Source of the DNA: Aplidium turbinatum
Taxonomy: Eukaryota > Chordata > Ascidiacea > Aplousobranchia > Polyclinidae
Assembly: GCA_918807975.1 (NCBI GenBank)
Contig: OU964925.1
Location: forward strand, 1,836,798-1,900,797
Direction of reading: 5' to 3'
DNA length: 64,000 bases
Positions 44,321-54,559 of this stretch are shown here, one piece after another; position 1 is the stretch's first letter; every line of letters starts with the position of its first letter. The notes below the pieces were generated by a model that did not search any database, was not told the origin of the DNA, and was given only the letters and a program-made list of their open reading frames with translations. The position numbers and the translations under genes are program-made.

Positions 44321-44617
44321 CTGAAACACAAAACAACACTTGACAGCGAGTTGGTTGACAAGCGTTATAAACGTGCCAAGGCCCACAGGCATTCACGGAG
44401 TTGCACAATAAGAAATTTCCGAAAACAATGTCTTTTTGATGTCACAGTCTGAGAGCAAGGACCGACGCCGATGAGCAAGGACCGCCCTTTAGGCGATGCA
44501 TTATGACGTTGTTATTGCGATGTGTCGGATGAAGCGTTGAATTCAAACAGCAAGTTTTGTCAAACAACGTTAGCAAGGAAAGCAACCACAAAGCATGCTT
44601 GTTGGTTTGTCGTCGTC

Positions 44618-45365
44618 GTGTGAGCCTCTGGGGCCGAGGGTCTATCCTTTTACCACCCCAGATTCATGATGTTCCCGGACTACACTGGAAGGCTACTAGA
44701 GAGCAGCCAGTCTTTGGTTTCATCATCCATGACACGCAGACCTTCCACTCCGTTTGGTGGCTTGAAGATGGAACAGTCATTGATGATGTGGTCTGCGGTC
44801 TGTTCCTCGGCACCACATTCACAGCAGGAGGAAGAGGCCATTCCCCTTTGGTGCATGGTTGAACGGAAAAGCCCGATGCCCGTATGGAGACGGTTGAGGC
44901 GCACCCATGCCTGTCTTGATAGTGTCAGGCCGATGGGGCGTGTGTCAGCGTCGGAGATGAATGAATAGAGTCGGGTGGTGCTTGACTTCTATTCAGAACT
45001 CCATTTATGGTCCGCCCAAGCAGCCGCAGGGATGTCTTGTTCATCAGCTTCGTTGATAAGAAGTTGAGCGGCTGGCACAAGTGGGTGTCTTGATTTCAGT
45101 CGACGGGGTGCTCGTTTGGGAAAGCAGAGATCTTGTGGTGGAGAAGGTGGTTAGGCTCCAGTGCCCGTCGACTGAGGGACAGAGTGGCTTCTTCGCGACG
45201 AAGCTCAGCAGGTTGAATGCCAGCAAGAATTGTCCAATGGTGTGGGACGCAAGCATCCAGTCACTGTGCGCAGGGCGCTGTTTATGGCAGTGTCGATGTG
45301 GTTACGGGTTAGGTTTAGCGAGGACTGGGTTTGCTGCTTGTCGCAACCAAAGAAACAAATCTGTT
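44618..45365 (-). mobile_element. I/Jockey-type LINE, 3' portion (copy C)
   Basis: Reading leftward: fragments of the C-terminal region near 45256-45044 and then VRLNRLHTGIGLFRSTMHQR with CCECGAEEQTADHIINDC (44904-44680). The 3' untranslated end GGGGTGGTAAAAGGATAGAC follows, with an ACGACGACGAC tail at about 44610-44618. 5'-truncated and frame-broken. Confidence 0.85.
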
Positions 45366-45369
45366 TCTT

Positions 45370-46680
45370 AAGTATTGACTAGGACGGAGGAAGCAATGTC
45401 ATATTGGCTGCATTTGCTAGTTCAAACAGTTGCTACAACTCTGCCCAATAGTTGGGAGATTCAACTTTCATTCTCTTTGTTACATGTTTCATCGAACTAA
45501 ACAATTTAATGTGCAATGTGCAGCAGCAATCACAAAGTCCAGGTATCATCTATCTTCAGGATCGTTTGTTTTAGAACAATATAAATATACTGCAAAGCAC
45601 ACTGGGCTTGGAGTTCAACAGAATGTTACATAAAACAAGCCATGCAAGAGCATGGCAACTCAATATCTCGTGATGCAAAATTGTCTTGTCAGAAGATGCG
45701 ATTACACAATAACGTCGCGTGTAGAGTGACCAATGACCGTGGGAAGTGGAAAGCCGACATGCAATCTGCCATACGTGTAACTAGCCAGTCATCTGGGGTG
45801 GGGCCTACGAGGGTAGAAATCCCTCGCAAAACCTAGACGTTAAAAACAAAACCCGATGATAATGGTAAAAGAGTGCTTTGAATTAATGCGCAGTGTTACA
45901 AGGTGTTATGATCAAAAGTAATTAATGCTTGTTCGTTAAATCAATTCCAAAAATTGCAAATAACAACATTCCAAAAAAGCTTATAACAGTGTTTAAAGTT
46001 TTGAACTGTTCAAAGCAATTAGACTAAAACTCTAAAAAGTTTAAATTTATCAAATAAGATACTCCCGTATGACATTATCACTTATCAGTTTATCGAAATC
46101 TAAATGTTAACATTACTGGATGAGTCAAGCTATCAGTGTAATGTTTATAACATTTGTGATATTCTTAAGTTGTTATTTTTACAGGGATAATTGGTCGAAA
46201 TGCATTTTGAAAAATTGTTTAGAAAAAGTTCACTTTAGATCAATTCGTACAATTTTTGCAAATTTTTATAAAAGCTTTACTGAAAAGCATTAGGTGATTT
46301 TTGAGCTATGTAATCAAAAATAGCTTTTTGTACGGAAAAGTACAGAAAATCTGGCAACACCTTTGGATAACGCACCTTGCTCTAAGAACCAAAGTAGCGT
46401 AAGTTGCGCTTCCCAGTGCGTTCTTGATGTCGCTGTTAAACCGGAACAATCCACGCAATGGCACAGTTATCAATGACGCCAATGTTTTTCAGCTACTATT
46501 AAAAAGTTCATCAAAGCATTCTAAAACTTTTTTTGTAAAGAAACAAGAATAGCAGAGTGGGGCAAAAAAGAAACCCCATGCACCTCAAACTTCTTGAGTT
46601 ACATGGAATATTTTCCTGTCCTGATTAATCGAAAAAAAAGGATTGAATCGTTTTCAGCGCATTTTTACTGCTTTTTTTCC
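45370..46680. other. No gene recognised
   Basis: AT-rich sequence between LINE copies. No domain, splice pattern or inverted end was recognised. Confidence 0.35.
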
Positions 46681-46689
46681 AGCCTATAA

Positions 46690-47870
46690 TAAGAGAAGAG
46701 AGCATGCCCGATGAGTGTAGAAGCAGCACTTTAATTCCAGTTTGCAAAGTGAAGGGAGACATACAAGGGTGTGGCAATTATCGTGGCATCAGAATTATCT
46801 CACATGCGTTGACACTGTGAGAGAAAATAAAACACTTTCAGAAAAAGTTTCCATTTCACAACAGCAGTTCATGCCTGGAAGGAGCAAGTCAGATGCAATG
46901 TTTGCGCAGCGTTAACTGATGAAGAAATACAAAAAGAAACAAGAAAATTTGCGTTGCGTATTTATCGACCTAGAGAAGACAAACGATTGAGTGCCAAGAT
47001 AGGAGATTTGGAACTTGAGGTAACGGTCGAGCTTACATCACGAATCTGCATTTGGCCCATCTCTTTTTCTTTTATTATGAATTGCATGACAATAAATATC
47101 CAGAGAGAGGCAATGTGGAATATGCTGTTTGCAGAAAACGTTGTGCTGTGTGCACAAACGAGAGAGGAACCGGAATAGTAGCTTGATAGAGTTAGTTGGA
47201 AAGCGATGGAGGATAGAGGTATGAAAATAAGTAGGCAAAAGACAGAGCATATCAAACTCTATATGTCAACAAAAGATAAAGATGAAAGAAATGAGACAAA
47301 AATACAATTACAAGGAGAAATGGTGAAACAAGTGAAAGAGTTCAAATATGTATGTTGGTTCGACAGATCATAAGAACAGAACGAGCGACAGATGCTAGAC
47401 AGGATGGGGAGTATGGAAGAAAATAACACGAGTCATGTGTGACAGAAAGGTGTCAGAAAAGCTGAAGGGGAAACTTTATACAACGATGGTAAGACCAGCA
47501 ATGTTGTATAGGATGCAGGCGGTCCCCCTGCCAAAGACACACAAAGGAAAAATGCAAGTGGCTGAAATGAAAATGTTGCAATGGTCTCTGGAGTTGACAA
47601 AGCAGGACCGAGTAAGAAATTATCAGACAACGAAAGCAGGTGAAAGATCACCTGAGGAAGACACGTCTCATTAGTTGGAACATGTTGTGCAGAAAAATGA
47701 AGATTACATCAGAAAAGAAAAGCAAGAAAAACAAAAAGAAGACGAAGACTGTGCTGCGGAAGACCTTATAACAATTTAAGTAAAAGAAGAGGATGCCACT
47801 GATAGAGTGATGTGGACGGCTGCAACGTGTACCCGAGATCCCACTTGAAGTAGTAACAACGCCCAAAGAA
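46690..47870 (+). mobile_element. RTE-like LINE reverse transcriptase relic
   Basis: Frame-broken pieces read MPDECRSSTLIPVCKVKGDI, GCGNYRGIRIISHAL, CVFIDLEKTND and LFAENVVLCAQTREEPE (YADD box lost). They continue with KLKGKLYTTMVRPAMLYRMQ and VAEMKMLQWSLELTKQDRVR. The succession is that of RTE/BovB-like RT. It is strongly decayed, with many stops. Confidence 0.85.
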
Positions 47871-48259
47871 AAATAATTCATCTAACAAGCCTTTTGCCAA
47901 AAAGGATAGTTTTCTGCTGTACGCAACCTATAAAACGAACCTATCTTTCATGGCTCCGTTTTACATGGAAGTTTCAATATGACACTAAAAAGTTCCTATG
48001 AATTATTTTAAACTTTTGTGACATCGTTGCTACTGAATAATTTGTTATTGAATTAATATATTATTGAATTATTTGCAGCAAAATTTGAACGTATTTAGAG
48101 GAAGATTTATAAAGCTTTCTAATTATTTGTTTTAGTGTCTTAGATTCTCTCAATACGGAAGCATAGTCCCAGAGACAAAGGACAAGTAATCTGTTAAAAA
48201 AGGGAACAAATAAAAATAGTGTGAGCAAGAATTTATGAAATACATGAAGTTTAAAAAAA

Positions 48260-48770
48260 ATTGGTTAAACTGTTAGCCACTTCCTACCAGTCTCCATACA
48301 ATTTAACGTCTCTTGTTCCCCGTATTGCAAGGGTTGGACGCCAACATATGTCTGATGGCATTTCTCCATGCCACCTGGTCTTGAGTGTTGACGGAAACAA
48401 AAGCTTCCAGTCGCAGATCTTCCCGAATGTTGTCTTGTCAACGCTTCCTCGGACGTCCTCGAGGGTTATTCCCACCACGGACGCTAAAGGACAAAATTTT
48501 CTTCGGCCACGCGTATTCTTCCATGCGTTGCAAGTGTCCGTACCAACGCATCCTTTTTCATCTCATGACATCTCCAAGCTGATGGATGCCAAGTCTGGAT
48601 CTCAGCTCTTCCATTGTCATCCTGTCAGAAAGGCACTTAGAATAGATCCATCGTTTCATGGCATTGTTGTTGCGGCATCCGGTTTTACTCTTTGACATTG
48701 ATGGGCTAGGTCTCACTTGCATACAATAGGACACATATAATACACACTTCACACACATATAATACACTTC
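48260..48770 (-). mobile_element. RTE-like LINE C-terminal relic, opposite strand
   Basis: On the minus strand: MTMEELRSRLGIHQLGDVMR, KRMRWYGHLQRMEEYAW, NPRGRPRKR and DNIREDLRLEAFVS, the C-terminal signature of RTE/BovB-like proteins, with a few stops. The plus-strand open frame over the same bases (48261-48695) is only its shadow. Confidence 0.82.
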
Positions 48771-49330
48771 TCTTCACACACATATAATCCACGTGACCGC
48801 GGCTACCGAAGGGAATATCCGTGTGTATAAGGATAAGAATGAATTCATGGAAACTCTTCTAAGCTGAGCACCTTCACTGCAGTGGCATTCATACAGTCTC
48901 CAATTACAGCCTGACAATACACATACACTTATACAGCCTCCCGATATAGTCTAACAAATTTCCAAAAATCAAACTTCCCTTATCGTTCATTACCTTTACC
49001 TGTTGTAACCATTGTGCCGAATCAGCAGCAAATGATGAAAAAAAAAGATTTTTATATGTGGCTGTATCTCAAAGTAGCCCAAGGTTAATTCCGATAAACT
49101 TCGCTACAATCACTTCACAATATCGGGATGTGGCTGCAGTGTGAGGATGATCTAATGAAAAGCAAACCGGCCTCATCAAGTTAAACAACTTTTGTACACC
49201 AACCCATCCTTGAAACTGTCCACAATATCACCGGTTAATCTAAACTTTCAAGGCATGGCTTTGAGTGAGTTTTCAGCAAAAGCATATCAAAGATTCTCAG
49301 TTTTATAAACGTGGTTACATCATCTGAAAT
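48771..49330. other. No gene recognised
   Basis: Contains short CACACATATAATACAC-type repeats near 48730-48790. No coding sequence recognised. Upstream serpin exons were looked for and not found. Confidence 0.35.
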
Positions 49331-49372
49331 ATAGTCCGGAAGAAGACAGCTCATACGACGAAGAAGAATCAT
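49330..49372 (+). repeat. I/Jockey LINE 3' tail remnant
   Basis: TATAGTCCGGAAGAAGACAG and CATACGACGAAGAAGAA match the 3' end of LINE copy A (11640-11682). Only the last 40 bp or so are present, an extreme 5' truncation upstream of the serpin exons. Confidence 0.65.
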
Positions 49373-49658
49373 CTGAAATTGCATTTTCCCTTTTATCTGT
49401 TGAGTAACGAGCAAGCTTGTAAAAGGTTATTATCAAGATATAGAGTGCAGTGTGCACTGTGCATATGTGTGATTTGTGTATATTACTTAGCTACCGCGTC
49501 GACAATGCAGCAAAAGGGTCTACTCTACAACCTAAAATTTTTGGGAACTCCAAGGGTCCCACACTACTTTTGTGCAAATTTTATGATAACATGTGACACT
49601 GTTTTGTCAAATGTGAAAGATCTCAACAGTTAAATTTATTTTGTTGTCACCATTCCAG

Positions 49659-49829
49659 GTTTTAGTGGCAATGCCTCGCTTTATTATGAATGGTGAGTAT
49701 GATTTGGTTGACCAGCTCAGGGAGATGGGACTGAGAAGTCTATTCAATGAAGGACTAGCAGACCTGTCTGGAATGAACGGAGACAGGAACTTATTCGTAG
49801 CACAAGCGCAACAAAATACATTTATTAAA
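49659..49829 (+). CDS. Serpin, penultimate coding exon
   Basis: After a CATTCCAG acceptor the 57-codon exon encodes VAMPRFIMNGEYDLVDQLRE, MGLRSLFNEGLADLSGM and NLFVAQAQQNTFIKV. These correspond to the serpin core around strands s2C-s6A and helices H-I (K-[LM]-P-[KR]-F...Y-D-L...L-G-[IM]...LF...A-D-[LF]-S-G-[MI]). It ends AAA/GTAAGT in phase 0, matching the next exon 69 bp later. Serpins are protease inhibitors or their relatives; which protease is targeted depends on the next exon. N-terminal exons were not found in the window. Confidence 0.93.
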
Positions 49830-49898
49830 GTAAGTCATGTACTTTAGCGTATGTCATCACAAGCTTCAGAGCATTGATGTCATAGGGAATTTGTACAG

Positions 49899-50039
49899 GT
49901 GGGCCAGAAAGGAACAGAAGCAGCAGGGACGTTCGGGGTCAGCTTACAACCACAGTCCCTTCCAGACAGGGCAGTCTTTGACAAACCGTTCCACTTCCTG
50001 ATCTACGAGACTAAGACCGACAACGTCTTTTATTTATAG
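49899..50039 (+). CDS. Serpin, final exon with reactive centre loop
   Basis: TTTGTACAG/GTGGGC begins VGQKGTEAAGTFGV, an inhibitory-type hinge (G-T-E-A-A-G/A-T), then SLQPQSLPDRAVFDKPFHFL. Aligned by length with alpha-1-antitrypsin (loop end to F-[ND]-K-P-F), the P1-P1' bond is Gln-Ser. The frame ends DNVFYL and a stop. In the shifted frame the next codons read GRMSDPTRG and then a stop, matching the usual serpin ending [FM]-x-G-R-x-x-x-P. So a 2-bp TA duplication (TTTATTTATAGG) seems to have removed the last nine residues. Confidence 0.92.
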   Translation: MGQKGTEAAGTFGVSLQPQSLPDRAVFDKPFHFLIYETKTDNVFYL

Positions 50040-50666
50040 GAAGAATGAGCGACCCCACACGAGGATGACTACAACTTGGACTCGACCTAAGCCTGCCAAG
50101 TGCCAATGCACCGTGTGAAAACTTTTAGCTGCAAGCGTCGTGCATACCTGAACTCGAGTAATACAGATATCTATTCAAAGTTGTGCTAGCCGGACAGTGG
50201 CAGTGCTGTTGTGCGACCAGCTCATCTACCTAACCATGTACAGTTGCTCATAATTCCAGGGTAATCTTTCTGTATTGCTTGCGCTTTCATACGGTTTCCA
50301 TGGCACAAGAGCTGCATTAACCCTATCTGTAGCGACACGGGGCTTTATGAGGACGCCCCACTCTAGTAGTGAAATATTTCACAGAAGGAAATGTGCTAGA
50401 AATGTGAAATTTATTGACTTTTAGTTTTTATTCTTCGCGAATTTTCTAAACCTAAACTGGTCATTTTTTTTATCTTCCTGCCCTTCACAATAAGCATTTC
50501 GTCTCAGGTGGCTAGACATTTTCTTGCAATGCTATATGAAGAGCTTGTTTCCAAAACCGCTTACATCCACTTTCGGTGATTTCGAGAAAACCACGAAAAA
50601 CGTTTATGACAGTTTCGCTTGGTAAATGTAATGCGCTTTTGATTTCTGACGATGTATAACTACCTA
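50040..50666. other. Serpin downstream region, no gene recognised
   Basis: Probable 3' untranslated and intergenic sequence. CCAAAACCGCTTACATCCAC near 50555 is the inverse of a motif repeated at 54.1-54.8 kb. Confidence 0.35.
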
Positions 50667-50963
50667 CTGATGATTAGGGTGCGGTGAAAAATTAAAATTT
50701 TAGAATTTCAACAAAAAGTATGTCTTAAATGGTGGCCCTACACCTAAAAACATGTCTGATGGTAGTTTGGAGTTGTTGCACCCCTAACTGTCCGTGCAAC
50801 CTTGAAAAGTTGTATGCGGGGGGGGGCAAAAATCATAAAAAATAGCATAACTCATGATCCATGCGTCGTAGAAAGTTAATTTTTGGCTCTATGGAATCAG
50901 AAACACCATGTTTTTATTTGTTCCAAGAGAACTTTTAGCTCTAAGAGCAATAGAATTTAAGTT

Positions 50964-51431
50964 ATGCGTAAAAATCGAATTTCAGGCCCAAGAGAACGAG
51001 AAAAGTTCAGAACAGAAATCAGAGTAAACGAAGAGAACTTTTTTCAGCTGGTTGATGCGATTTATTTTGATGGCAGAAAGGATTTAACTCTAACCTTGGT
51101 AAAAGAACAAACAGGAAAAACTTCAATGTCTACACAATTGGAAGAACACTACATTGTTGTTGTGGGTGAGCCAGAGGACTTAGTTTATTTGACACACTTT
51201 ACAACAAGCAATAGTAAAGGAGAAACACTTGCTGAAAATTCGTATAATGTCTTGTCAGGAACTGATCTGGAGCATAAACTGAAAATTATTGGTTCTGATG
51301 GAACTGCTGTGAACACTGGCAATATCAATGGCTGTATTGTAAACCTGGAGAGACACCTTCAACGCCCATTGCAATGGGTAATTTGTTTACTTCATTGCAA
51401 TGAACTGCCATTACGATTTTTTCCTTACTAG
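50964..51431 (+). pseudogene. Transposase-like protein, N-terminal frame
   Basis: It starts at the inner edge of the left inverted repeat. It reads GPREREKFRTEIR, FFQLVDAIYFDGRKDLTLTL, HYIVVVGEPEDLVYLTHF, IIGSDGTAVNTGNINGCIVN and then LQRPLQWVICLLHCNELPLR. D-G-T-x-V-N-T-G and R-P-[LV]-Q-W-x-[IV]-C-x-L-H-x-N-E-L-P-[LF]-R are hallmarks of an unnamed protein family I know from animal genomes. Conserved Asp, Asn, His and Glu residues suggest a catalytic fold, but which are catalytic is unknown. The frame shifts in a T-run near 51420. Confidence 0.75.
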
Positions 51432-51895
51432 ATGGTTGCACAAAAAGTCCTGACAGCTTTTCAGGTGCAATTGGAAAAGAAATTGGCGGTTCAGTTTCCG
51501 AATGGCTTATTGCAGAGTTTCAGCCACTTCCATATTCCGCTTTCCCGACTTTACCAAATGACGTTACTGATGATCTAAGTTCAGACCAATTCTACGCTTA
51601 TAGAATTTGTTGGAGCATCATTTTAGGAGAAGTGGATGAGGATTTGAGATTTATGGAAGTAGAACCTATCGTGCACTCTCGGTGGTTAACTCTTGGATGT
51701 AGAATTCTTCGAAGATATGTTTTAACTTCAACACCATCCAAGAACCTTAAAGTTTTGGCTGAATTTTGTTTGAAAGTATATTTTTCTTCTTGGTTTGACA
51801 TCAAACTGAATAACAAGATTTCTGATGACAGCAAGAATTTCTTCAGAATGTTGACGACGACGAGCGTGTTATCAAATTTTAAAATCAGCAAGTAA
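51428..51895 (+). pseudogene. Transposase-like protein, middle frame
   Basis: It continues the same protein: LDGCTKSPDSFSGAIGKEIG, DDLSSDQFYAYRIC, VEPIVHSRWLTLGCRILRRY, SKNLKVLAEFCLKVYFSSWF and SKNFFRMLTTTSVL. S-G-x-I-G-K and H-S-R-W-L-T-x-x-x-R-[IL]-L-R-x-Y are conserved in relatives. The RW pair recalls the R-W of hAT proteins, but similarity elsewhere is not evident. It ends at a stop where a second shift occurs. Confidence 0.75.
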
Positions 51896-52496
51896 AAGAT
51901 GAGGCCTTGAAAACTCTTCAAAGAAATGCTTATTTTGGCCACCACGAAAACACCTTGCTTGCAATGTTGTGTGAGGACGAGGAGGATGATGATATTCGAA
52001 GATTGGGTGTAAATAAAATACGAGCATTACGAGATGGCTCTACTTCTGGATGGCATCGAGAAGAGAAAGATGTGATTGTTGAAGATGTTGATAATTCCAA
52101 CCAAGCAATTCGAAAATTTGTTTTACCAAAACTTAATGTCAAGGCAAAGTCATATCATGAACTTACTGATTTGGCACTCGAAAGCATCACAGAGCCACCT
52201 GCTGTCAAGGACTTAAGTGATGCTGATTTAAACGTGATGTATGACAAACCTTTGAGTTAAAAGCATCCCTGTCACAATCAAAGAGTAGAGAGACATGTCA
52301 AGCTTGTTACTGAAACTGCTGGAGCAGTAGCTGGTTTTGAAAAACGAGATGGCATGATACGCCAGCGAATCAAATCAAGAAAACTTATGAAAAAGTTTCA
52401 TACTAAGCATCAATTTACTGTCGACAAACTCTCTTTGAAAATAAATTTGACAACACATCGTATAGTGTTGACTGATGCACTGCTTATGATTGTGTA
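51891..52496 (+). pseudogene. Transposase-like protein, C-terminal frame
   Basis: It reads KTLQRNAYFGHHENTLLAML, IRRLGVNKIRALRD and FVLPKLNVKAKSYHELTDLA, then a stop at about 52258. The same frame continues HPCHNQRVERHVKLVTETAG and GFEKRDGMIRQRIKSRKLM. The P-C-H-N-Q-x-V-E-R-x-V-K-L-V-T-E segment is the family's most conserved C-terminal block. One in-frame stop separates it. So the copy has about three breaks despite young inverted ends. Confidence 0.75.
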
Positions 52497-52701
52497 ATGT
52501 ATTGCTTATGATTAATGTCCCACACGTTGATTAGTCAAGTGACAACATTTAAAGAGCTTAGCTTAAGTACCGGTAATTAGCCCAAACTACAGAGTTTCTT
52601 CTCCCAAAGTTATTTGAGCGCATCATACACAATTTTGCATCATTGTTTTGTAGGCTACAGTACCAGTATACTATAAGCCAGTGCTCCATTATCGAAATTT
52701 G

Positions 52702-52799
52702 AAGTGTAAGCATTTGTCAAGCACTGACAAATGACAGAAATGAAAATTTGTAAGTGTAAGCATTTGTCAAGCACTGACAAATGACAGAAATGAAAATTT
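52702..52799. repeat. Two tandem 50-bp units with an internal hairpin
   Basis: AAGTGTAAGCATTTGTCAAG and the next 30 bp occur twice without change. Each unit contains ATTTGTCA and TGACAAAT around a 5-bp loop, close to the right inverted end, so it might bind transposase. Confidence 0.88.
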
Positions 52800-53192
52800 T
52801 TCTTGTTTTAATTTTGTCATTGGTTTGTCTAAACTTGTTGTCAATTTTGTGACAGTTTTGCCCACAATATGTCTCAAATTTAGATATTTGAGCATAACTT
52901 AAATTCTATTGCTCTTAGAGCTAAAAGTTCTCTTGGAACAAATAAAAACATGGTGTTTCTGATTCCATAGAGCCAAAAATTAACTTTCTACGACGCATGG
53001 ATCATGAGTTATGCTATTTTTTATGATTTTGGCCCCCCCCCGCATACAACTTTTCAAGGTTGCACGGACAGTTAGGGGTGCAACAACTCCAAACTACCAT
53101 CAGACATGTTTTTAGGTGTAGGGCCACCATTTAAGACATACTTTTTGTTGAAATTCTAAAATTTTAATTTTTCACCGCACCCTACTGATGAT

Positions 53193-54070
53193 GATGGCGT
53201 ATGAGCGATCTTTCCAGGCTAGATTGGAGGGCAGGAAATCTTCAGCCACTCGGCAGTCTCGTCGTCCAGGATTCTCAGACCATGCGCACCGTGTGGAGGC
53301 CGGTGGGTTAGGCAGTGGTAGATGACATGGCCCGCGGTCTGCTCCGTGGCACCACACTCGCATTCTGATGAAGGAGCCAGGCCCCACTTGTGCATGTCCG
53401 AACGAAAGCGGCCGACGCCAGTTCGCAGGCGGTTAAGCCTGACCCACGCAAGCCTTGCGAGGGACATCCCTGGTGGACGGGGATCGGCGTTGGGTATGAA
53501 GTCACGGAGCGTGGAGGTGTGATTTTGCCACTCCGTGTTCCACATGTGGTTCGTCCAGTGTGCCGCACTTAAACTAAGTTCTTCTGCGTTCTTAAGGAGT
53601 TGTTGTGCGGCAGGCACAAAGGGGCGTCTTGATTTCAAGCGCTGCTTTATAGGTGGTGGTCTCTTGAGTGTTGCATGGAGGAGATGGTCGGGGTCCAAAG
53701 CGCGGCGAGCGAGAGAAATCGTGGCTCCTTTACGGCGTAGCTCAGCGGGTTCGATGCCTGCTAGGATGGGCAGGCAGTCCGTTGGAGTGGGACGCAGGCA
53801 TCCAGTCACAGTACGCAGTGCGTCGTTAATGGCGGTATCAATCTGGTGGGTGTGAGAACTACGACACCAGACCGGCGCGCAGTACTCAGCGGTGGAATGA
53901 ACAAGGGCTAGGGTAGCTGTACGAAGAGTTTTAGCACCAGCTCCCCAGCCGGAACCCGCCAATCGCCTCAAAAGTGCGACGCGTGTAGATAGTTTTTTGC
54001 GCAGTGACTTCAAGCTGATTTGAGCCATGACGTTTGTCTACCTACTGATTTGAGCCATGACGTTTGTCCA
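53193..54070 (-). mobile_element. I/Jockey-type LINE, 3' portion (copy D)
   Basis: Starts with a CATCATCAT-type tail at the 53185 side and runs rightward into the C-terminal region of the LINE protein. The 50675 transposon is inserted at the very end of its tail. A 30-bp direct repeat (TGATTTGAGCCATGACGTTT) marks the 5' border near 54020-54070. Confidence 0.85.
53219..54028 (-). CDS. LINE C-terminal region, open frame of 269 codons
   Basis: Intact reading of the post-RT region: [80 protein letters not shown], and the finger CECGATEQTAGHVIYHC. No RT catalytic motif remains because of 5' truncation. The family is the same as copy A at 10.2-11.7 kb, with which it can be aligned throughout. Confidence 0.88.
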   Translation of the reverse strand: MAQISLKSLRKKLSTRVALLRRLAGSGWGAGAKTLRTATLALVHSTAEYCAPVWCRSSHTHQIDTAINDALRTVTGCLRPTPTDCLPILAGIEPAELRRKGATISLARRALDPDHLLHATLKRPPPIKQRLKSRRPFVPAAQQLLKNAEELSLSAAHWTNHMWNTEWQNHTSTLRDFIPNADPRPPGMSLARLAWVRLNRLRTGVGRFRSDMHKWGLAPSSECECGATEQTAGHVIYHCLTHRPPHGAHGLRILDDETAEWLKISCPPI

Positions 54071-54344
54071 GATCTAAGGAATATTAGAATGCTTAGAATC
54101 GCCTTTTTATAAAATTAGAAATGTGGATATAAGCGGTTTTGGAAATAAACTGGAGAATAAAAATTGCCAGAATGAAAGAAATCAATTTTTGAAACCATTT
54201 TTCCAAGCTGACCACCACTAATTCATCACCACAACCCAAATCCACTTTAAACAAAGCAAAAAAACACAGTTATAAAGCTCAAGTAGGCTACTAAGCACCG
54301 TTGGTAACTGCAACAATAGGCTGCAAGCCTACAACACTGCTTAT

Positions 54345-54536
54345 CAGTGTTGCCAGATAGTAGATGCTTCAAACTACCAAACACATTTCAAATTTTTCCA
54401 AACTGACCAGAGACTAACTGTCAACTCACCAAAAATGTTTTCCAAAATTCTGCCAACTCAAAATTTTACTGCCAAACAACGTAAAATTCTGCCAAATCTT
54501 AAATTTGGTAGTGAAATTTACCAAATGGTAACACTG
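54345..54536. mobile_element. hAT MITE, 192 bp, perfect 8-bp target duplication
   Basis: Ends CAGTGTTGCC and GGTAACACTG form an imperfect inverted pair. Flanks are CTGCTTAT on both sides (54337-54344, 54537-54544). The interior is a run of CCAAA-rich motifs without coding capacity. Confidence 0.93.
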
Positions 54537-54559
54537 CTGCTTATCACGAAACGATGACG

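Larger units (their letters stand above)
50675..53184 (+). mobile_element. 2.5-kb transposon with 292-bp near-identical inverted ends and 8-bp target duplication
   Basis: 50675-50966 and 52893-53184 are inverted repeats, starting TAGGGTGCGGTG. I find one difference, in the base next to a run of nine G. Flanks are CTGATGAT on both sides (50667-50674, 53185-53192). The interior encodes one transposase-like protein split over three frames, plus a 50-bp tandem repeat. The near-identity of the ends implies a recent insertion. Long ends with 8-bp duplication fit neither a typical hAT nor a typical Mutator element, so the superfamily is open. Confidence 0.95.

Noticed and set aside
48261-48695. 144-codon plus-strand open frame as a gene
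   Set aside because: The minus strand of the same bases carries a clear RTE-like LINE C-terminus, so the plus-strand frame is a shadow.
53322-53855. Plus-strand frames of 60-106 codons
   Set aside because: These are shadows of the 269-codon minus-strand LINE frame.
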